Below, piece by piece: positions 38,886-45,581 of a DNA stretch of 45,581 nucleotides; the stretch's first letter is position 1; each line of letters opens with the position of its first letter. The translations under genes were made by a program, and so were the position numbers. The stretch lies in contig JAYMGJ010000158.1 in the NCBI GenBank assembly GCA_037178675.1, positions 1 to 45,581 on the forward strand, given 5' to 3'. Origin of the DNA: Scleroderma bovista (taxonomy: Eukaryota > Basidiomycota > Agaricomycetes > Boletales > Sclerodermataceae). The notes under the pieces were generated by a model. The model had not been told where the DNA came from. It was given only the letters and a program-made list of their open reading frames with translations, and searched no databases.

Positions 38886-41003
38886 TCAAACACGCGGTAC
38901 GCGAATTAAGACAAGTAGCGAGTTGACACCCTAGCAATGCGATAATAAGTCAAGGAAACGACCTCGCTGAGAACAGCAAAGTATACATACGAGAGCGATT
39001 ATGCCGCAGATCCAGAACGGCTTGCCAAGAGGAAGCGGCTGGAGCCGGAAGACGAGGGCAAACAAAATTCCGCCCAAATTACCCATCGCACCCACAATCC
39101 CGCTCTATGGTTGGTCAGTCAGGTTTACATCCTTATTTATACGAGCGGCTGACCATGAAACCGTTGGAACCTTGAGAAAAGAGACTTGAGCAGAAAGGTC
39201 GTGTCAGGTAAAGAGGGTGGACTCACGAGGATTGCAGTGTGGTACCAGAGAGAAGTTGACACCATTAGAAGCCTCACAGGCTGTAGCCAGGAAAACGATC
39301 AATATAATCACCACCTCCACTATATCTCCCAGTAAGCTTCTTGTAACAGTGGGGAATGATAGCAAAGCTACTCACGAGATGGGTTGTGATGGTTGTCGAT
39401 GTACCAACCAAGAGTTATGCCTACTATTCCCTCCGTGATTCCAAGAAATATCATCAGATACTTCTTTCCAGGAACTCCCCATCTCCGGTACATCAAATCA
39501 CTCATATAGCCACCTATCCAAGTCAATGATGATTAAGATCAGTTAGTGCGGCTCCCTTACCTAGTGGGCGAGCGAAAATGTTCATAAATCCATACGTGGC
39601 CGCAATCTAAAGCACAATGTCAGAGAAGAAATTGAAACTGCGTTAGCCACAAACATATCCGGCTTTGGTCTGTCCAAACGTGGGTGACTTGTAGAGAGTA
39701 AGAAGCACGTTCGACAAGTTGGCATTCATAGCGAGCTCGTATCCAAGCGTCGTGAGGTATGCAAACGCGGGAAGCCAAGTCAATGGCGTAGACATAACCT
39801 TCAATGCAATCCGCCATGTGAGGGCATCGCTCACGGCAGTATCTAACTCCGAAACCACTGCTTCTGTCGAGGAATTCAACACTATGCTCAAAATCTCGGA
39901 TAATAATACGCACTTGGGTCACCATGGGCCTCAACAACAGTGACTTGAATATCCACAGGGCTTTCTTTCTTCTCGAGTTCGTTTTCGTTGTCAGAGGCAC
40001 CGACTTCGCGATTGACAGCTTTGTACCTATCACTCCATTTGCCGGCCGGGTGGTCCGTCCCGAAAATCAAAATGGCAGTGGCAGCCATAAGCAGAAAGGG
40101 AACAGGAACTATTACAAACGCTGCACGCCACGCATCGTGAACTTTCAGTCCGCCTGAAACCAGGGCATTGTAGAGAGAAATCATGATGACGAATGTGAAT
40201 CCGCCACCTGTATTTCCCCAACCGCCAGTGAGTGCAGTTGCTAAAATCCTAGATCAGTTTCAAAAATGTACAGGATACCAGAGAGAAAGTACCGGTTCCG
40301 ATGACACTCTTGTCGAAAAATGCGGTCGTCCAAGCCTGGCAGGTTACAAAGGTGCCACCTAGCACACCGATAAAGAAACGGATTATGTACAATCCAGTGG
40401 CAGTGTGAGCAGTTCCAGCCAACCCCGAGGGGATTGCGCCAATTATGAGCAATGCGGCCATAACTTTGCGCGGCCCAAATCCTGGAAATAGAGAGTGAGT
40501 ATTGGTATTGAATGTAACTTGGACTCAAGTTCTACGAACGATCGACTAGAGTACCACAACCCACGCGAACTAAGAGTGTCGCGCACAGAGAGACCACATT
40601 AGAGTTACCTGCAGAAACAGGTGAATTATCTGCTTATACAATATCGAGGATAGCTACTTGCGAACTTGATCGGGCGTCAGGTTAAGATCTTGCTTGATGG
40701 CACCGGGGATGAGCGGGGAAAAGGCAAACCAAGAAAGGCTGTGCGCGACGTTAGGTCTGGTGCACCGTATCGTAGGACCAGAGGGACTTACAAAGCCACG
40801 AAATATCCCAACCAGGCCCTGCAATGTGACAGCGTTGAGAATCATCACGGTAATGGACGAACAAAGACGTACAGGTGGAAAGTGGCTGAATAGGGGTTCC
40901 GCAGAGAGAACAACGGCAAGGAAGCGCATTTCAAGTTGGCGGGGTTGATGACAACATCCTTGAAGTTGATTCCGGACGAGGTTGAAGAACCTCGCGAAGA
41001 CAT
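38886..41003 (-). CDS. nrt2: NNP-family nitrate/nitrite transporter, paralogue 1
   Basis: Thirteen exons in exact phase (first 41003-40873, last 38930-38886) give 493 aa, the usual size of fungal CrnA/NrtA-type major facilitator nitrate permeases. Motifs: FLSWFAFSPLIPGAIKQDL, FGPRKVMAALLIIGAIPSGL, RFFIGVLGGTFVTCQAWTT, the NNP signature GGWGNTGGG, and the long cytosolic loop with FGTDHPAGKWSDRY. C-terminal half: TWLPAFAYLTTLGYELAM, FARPLGGYMSDLMYRRWGVP, GIVGAMGNLGGILFALVFR. The intron after exon 3 starts GC (40661-40660) where paralogue 2 has GT. Exon 11 is only 17 nt (39170-39154). No nitrate or nitrite reductase gene lies in the window. Confidence 0.9.
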
Positions 41004-43147
41004 GGCAACTAAGCTGAGTCCGCACAGAAAGTCATTTTCTAAGTACGGTATCCACCATTCTTATGTCTTTCTGGACTGTGACCCTGTATAAGGAAACTTT
41101 TCTCCCGGCCCTGGCTGGTGAAGGGCCCATAGGCACTAGTCTCCACATGTCAAAGCCGACGTATGTAACGCCGAATCCCGTGTCTGGCCAGCATCTGAGT
41201 GGAATACCATAAGTACATCATTTGTGTAGTTACAACATACACAAATTTTAAGCTCGTCGTCGTGCGCATGCAGTGGCACCCGGCTACACGCGGTACCTCC
41301 ACTTTTTTCGGGTATGCTTAAAGGTCGAATTTGACCTAATGTCGGCCGAACTTCGCGCCCATCCACCTGTGCCAAGGTACAAAAGACCTTATTGAAACGA
41401 TGATCCCGTGAGGTGCCACAAGTGGAGTAGTTTGACATTCGACATAACTGAACTTGTACAGTTTGACAACTTCACCCTGCCGACGGTGTCACGTGTCTCA
41501 GCAAGTCTAATGTCGTGTGAAATTTGGTGCAGTCTGGTCATTTCACCTAGTCTGGTGACCATGCTGTTGCCAACTCACCATCGTCGTCCGCAATCTTCAC
41601 GTCATTGATGCTTCGATGGGATGATGAATTGATTCGTTCATGCCTTCATCCGTTCGAACGTGGTGTGGGTGCAGCGCGCTCGACGGATGTAGCCTAGGAT
41701 CGGGAAATTATCCTGCAGCAGTCCCACGAAGCACACGCAGGAAGCTTCCGTTTCATGACCCGTGTCCTTCCAGGCTATGGAAATCAAATGAACTAATATT
41801 ACGGCCGACTAAAAACTCAGGTCAGCAAGAAGGGCAGAAGAGTAGAGAAGAGCAGAGCAGAGTACGTCACCTCTGCCGCGCGCGTATGCTTTTCCTAATG
41901 AATTGATCAGATCATTGATAGTTCCCGGATCAGAAGCAAGACGTGATATTGTCGTTCGCAAGTTCTTGCGCCATTGTTTCGATGCGCAGCTCAAAGCATT
42001 TACGAATTGCCCATTGCACGTGCGCATATCGTACAGCACCATACAACTAAGCAGCATGATGCCATTGTTAACCAGTCAATTATCCCACGTGCTACTCCCA
42101 GTAGTGCCCCATTCACGCTCACGCACAGCATTCGCACAACGGCAAATGCTGAGCGGCCCAGTCATCTGCTATACCCAACAACCCAACCCCACCAACTGTA
42201 CGTATAGCACAACGATCGACCGCGTTTCGGGGCTCTTGTAGAACACCACTGGCGGTCGTGTCAACCACTGCCAACATGCCGTATCTAGCGATCGATGGTT
42301 TGCTATTATGACCATCGAGGTTGAGTTGCTCCATTTAGCTTTAGGTGTATGGACACTCAGCGGTAACCCGACGCTTCTCCAAGGCAACGCCACTGAAGTA
42401 GGGATCTTGACAAACGCTAGCATCCAAGCCGTCGCTGATAGCCTTTCCAATAGATTAAGTTGCTAGCCGATCAAGTATGTACTGATAACCTGACAGGTGT
42501 ACATACACAATTGAGCGGGTCCTCCCATTGGTCGATGAGCAATGTCTTACAGCATGTCCAAGCGATACGCCCTAGTAGGCACTACCCGATGACCCTTCTC
42601 TCTAGGATAGCCCTTTCGAAACCCCATTCTTCCCTATTACCAGGGCTGTTGGTTTTCTTGCGTAATGTGCTGTCCCTTCAAGTCGTCGAATCGTTCCCTA
42701 CATCGTTGAGCCGAGAATGGGCGCGGTTTACTCAACTCTTGTGAACCATGGGGTCCTGAGAAAGTCTGCAAGGTGGACCATTTGGGATGCTATCTCAGTT
42801 CGAGGACTGCGGGTTTACAAGGAACTAGTTCCCTATTTGTAGGTACGGGGATCCAACCTTGTTTATCAACCAAATGAGAGGTGTAAGTCGGGCTGGAGAA
42901 GAGTGCCTCAATCTTAATGGCTGCATAACTGCATGTTCTGCGGCGACATCGGCCAACTCAGTCATGTACAAGATCTCTCCTATTTGTTTCTGCTGGATGG
43001 TCAATAAGCTAGCTATGGGTTATCCAAACTCCGAAGACCTAATCGACGATAAACAGCATATTAGAAACGGCCATCTGTTGCTGTTACAATCAACAATATG
43101 GTGTGTTATTGACAAGTCTTAGTGAGAAAATAACACCCACCGGCCCA
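41004..43147. other. Spacer between the nitrate transporter paralogues
   Basis: About 2.1 kb holding the promoter of paralogue 1 and the 3' flank of paralogue 2. No intact gene was recognised. ORFs at 41136-41438, 42169-42450 and 42859-43122 lack convincing family signatures. Confidence 0.45.
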
Positions 43148-45224
43148 TCAAACTTGTGGTACACGAATGGGGACAAGCAGCACATTGATACCCTGGTGAT
43201 GAGATCGTGAATCGACTGAACTGTGTCGTTAAATAAGCCAAATTATACATACGGCAGCAATGATTCCAGAGATCCAGAATGCCTTGCCTAGGGGAAATGG
43301 CTGGAAGCGAAAGACGAGCGCAAATATAATTCCTCCGAGATTACCCATTGACCCCACAATCCCGCTCTATGGTTGGTCAGTCAGATATACATTCGATTTG
43401 ATATGAGCAGCTGACCATAAAACCATTGGAACCTAGAGGAAGTAAATGACTTGAACGGAAAGGGCACTTGGAAAAAGATGATGGACTTACAAGGGTTGCA
43501 GTGTGGTACCAAGGAGAAGTTGACACCGTTCGCAGCTTCACAGGCTGTAGCAAGAATGACGAGCAGCACAATCACCACTGTCACTGTGTCTCCAAATAAG
43601 CCTCTGGTGACTGCGGGAAATCTTACCAGGGCTACTTACTGGAAGGGTGGTGATGCTTGTCAATATACAAACCGAGACCCATGGACAATAGTCCTTGCGC
43701 GATTCCCAGGAATAACATAAGGTACTTCTTTCCAGGAACCCCCCATCTCTTGTATATCAGGTCACCATAGTACCCACCTACCGCTAGGGTCAATCATTGC
43801 CAGATCGATTATTGACCAGTTCTCTTACCCAGTGGACGGGTGAAAACATTCAAAAGACCAAATATGGACGCAATCTAAACCACGGTGTCAGAAAGAAAAC
43901 TTCAGCCACTTCAGCCACTGACATATCCGGCATTGGTTTGCCCAAATGTAGGTGACCTGTAGAGGGATAGAAGCACGTTCGCCAAGTAGGCATCAACAGC
44001 GAGCTCGTAACCAAACGTCGTGAGATATGCGAATGCGGGAAGCCAAGTCAATGGAGCAGAGACGACCTTCAATGCGAGCCCCCATGTGAGGGGCTCGTTC
44101 ACAGCAGTGTCTAGTTCGGAGACCACACCTGTCCAGGACCTCATCAGTATGGTCCAAATCTCAAACAACAACACGCACTCTGGTCAGCAGAAGAAACAGC
44201 AGTAACTTGAATATCCACAGAGCCCTCTTTCTTTTCGATATCATTTTCGTTGTCAAAGGCGCTAACTTCGCGCCTGACTGCTTTGTATCTGTCACTCCAC
44301 TTGCCAGCGGGGTGGTCCCTCCCGAAAATGAGAATGAGAGCGGCGACAACAAGCAGACAGGGAACTGGGACTATTGCAAACGCCGCACGCCATGCAACGT
44401 GAGGTGTGAGTCCGTCTGAAACCAGAGCATCGTAGAGAGCAATCATAACGACGAACGTGACTCCCCCTCCAGCATTGCCCAAACCGGCAGCCACGGCGTT
44501 TGCTAAAATTCTAGATCAGTCAAGATAAATATGCATATGTCAAAGGCCATACCCGTTCCAATGACATTTTTGTCGAAAAATACGGTTGTCCAAGCTTGGC
44601 ATGTTACGAAGGTGCCGCCTAGAATACCAATAAAGAAACGGATAATGTATAGTGCATTGGCGGAATGAGCAGTTCCAGCCAAGCCTGAAGGGATCGCACC
44701 AAGTACGAGCAATGAAGCCATGACCTTTCGCGGCCCAAACCCTGGAAATAATGGTGAAGATGGATTAAGCATAGCTTGGTCTGAGTTCTACGAACGATCG
44801 ACCAGAGGCCCCGCAGCTGCGCGAACCAGAAGCGTGGCACACAGAGAGATCACATTAGAGTTACCTATGGTAGCGATCAGTGATTAAGTCATCAACAGTC
44901 GCTGAGGGACGCTTACCGACTTGCTCCGACGTCAACTGAAGGTCCTCCTTGATGACATCCGGGATGAGCGGGGCAAAGGCAAACCAGGACAGACTGTGCA
45001 ATGTTAGGTCCCGTGCACCGTATCGCGCATATCGGACGAACTTACAAAGCCACGATAAATCCCAACCATGCGCTGTGGCATAGCACTGGGAAATTATAAC
45101 AGTATAGTGGACATATAGAGACGTACAGATGGAAAGTGACCGAGTACGAATTCCCCAGAGTAAACAAAGGCAATGACGAGCATTTCAGGTTGACAGGGTT
45201 GATGATAACATCCTTGAAGTTCAT
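43148..45224 (-). CDS. nrt2: NNP-family nitrate/nitrite transporter, paralogue 2
   Basis: The same exon layout as paralogue 1, ending at 43148 with VRVPQV-type residues. Motifs: FGPRKVMASLLVLGAIPSGL, RFFIGILGGTFVTCQAWTTV, GLGNAGGG in place of the usual GWGN signature, FGRDHPAGKWSDRYKAV, TWLPAFAYLTTFGYELAV and a hydrophobic C-terminal half. The ATG aligned with the paralogue 1 start (45257) is followed after two codons by TAA (45248-45246), so translation must start at MNFKDVIINP (45224), removing about 13 residues of cytosolic N-terminus. The rest looks intact, so it may still function. The W-to-L change in the signature is notable. Confidence 0.85.
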
Positions 45225-45581
45225 TCTGGGCGAAATTGAAAGACTTTAAGGGGACATGGAAACCGAACTGCTACGAGGGTGCGACGAGTAGAATCCCAGC
45301 CGCCGAAGGTAAGAGTAGTCTTTTTATAGCTGCCAGTGAGTTATGAACGCACCATAAACATTAAGAAACAATATCCGTCCTTACAAATTCGGGGTGGCAC
45401 ATGTCTGTGCATGCGACATACTGCCAAGTGATACCCAGAGATCTATGAAATGCTGAATGCAGCAGGTTTCATACCTGTTGGAGTAATGTATATGTGCTGC
45501 ATTACTGCATTAGATAGGGGACAATGACGTACTCGCTTGCCAGAAGACGTCCATGACGCTCACACCCCGCCTATATATTTC
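45225..45581. promoter_or_regulatory. Upstream region of nitrate transporter paralogue 2
   Basis: It contains the lost ancestral start (45257). A GATA core in TTAGATAGGGG near 45510 could be a nitrogen-regulator site, but one GATA is expected by chance. Confidence 0.35.

Noticed and set aside
42859..43122. Possible zinc-knuckle (CMFCGDIGQLSH) of a retrotransposon Gag
   Set aside because: Only part of a CCHC pattern is present, in a frame with stops, and no other retroelement domain is nearby.

Overview
The window looks like nuclear DNA of an agaricomycete (basidiomycete) fungus. The genes are crowded with short introns of about 45-80 bp that fit GT-AG (occasionally GC-AG) and keep frame when removed. 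The gene set is fungal (Yop1, Vps27, Bni4-like, NNP nitrate transporters), and the repeats are Helitron-type helicase and tRNA-SINE debris. All exon maps here were built by eye from splice signals, codon phase and remembered family motifs; no search or alignment was run.

Layout. 1-748: 3' part of yop1 (+). 1.0-3.05 kb: decayed transposon territory with a PIF1/Helitron-type helicase scrap, a 55-bp palindrome, a broken pmt2 fragment and a 38-bp inverted repeat pair. 3.1-7.5 kb: a P-loop GTPase gene (+) with a tRNA-like SINE inserted just upstream and an 81-bp tandem array inside. 8.2-14.65 kb: rpb1, the largest RNA polymerase II subunit (-), 15 exons, 1741 aa. 14.75-17.25 kb: vps27 (+), divergent from rpb1 with only 94 bp between start codons. 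17.5-19.97 kb: a second, inverted and broken copy of the GTPase gene with its own array. 20.05-23.98 kb: msh4 (+), 27 exons, 841 aa. 24.3-26.2 kb: a DAO-type FAD oxidoreductase (+). 26.7-27.8 kb and 36.9-37.95 kb: an inverted pair of copies of an unrecognised gene, each broken differently. They enclose a RidA-family gene (+), the CPSF30/Yth1 zinc-finger gene (+) and a Bni4-like gene (-). 38.9-41.0 kb and 43.15-45.2 kb: tandem nitrate transporter paralogues (-).

The conserved genes are single-copy housekeeping genes (transcription, 3'-end processing, endosomal sorting, meiosis, ER shaping) and do not form one pathway. The striking feature is the accessory DNA between them: two blocks of essential genes are each bracketed by inverted duplications.

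The most unusual object is the 81-bp array in the GTPase copies. Every unit runs from a consensus 5' splice site (GTGAGT) to a consensus 3' splice site (TTGACAG), and successive units are separated by exactly three bases. Those three bases vary widely while the splice signals beside them hardly change. The array reads as a tandemly multiplied intron with 3-nt micro-exons, or as one large intron capable of nested or recursive splicing.
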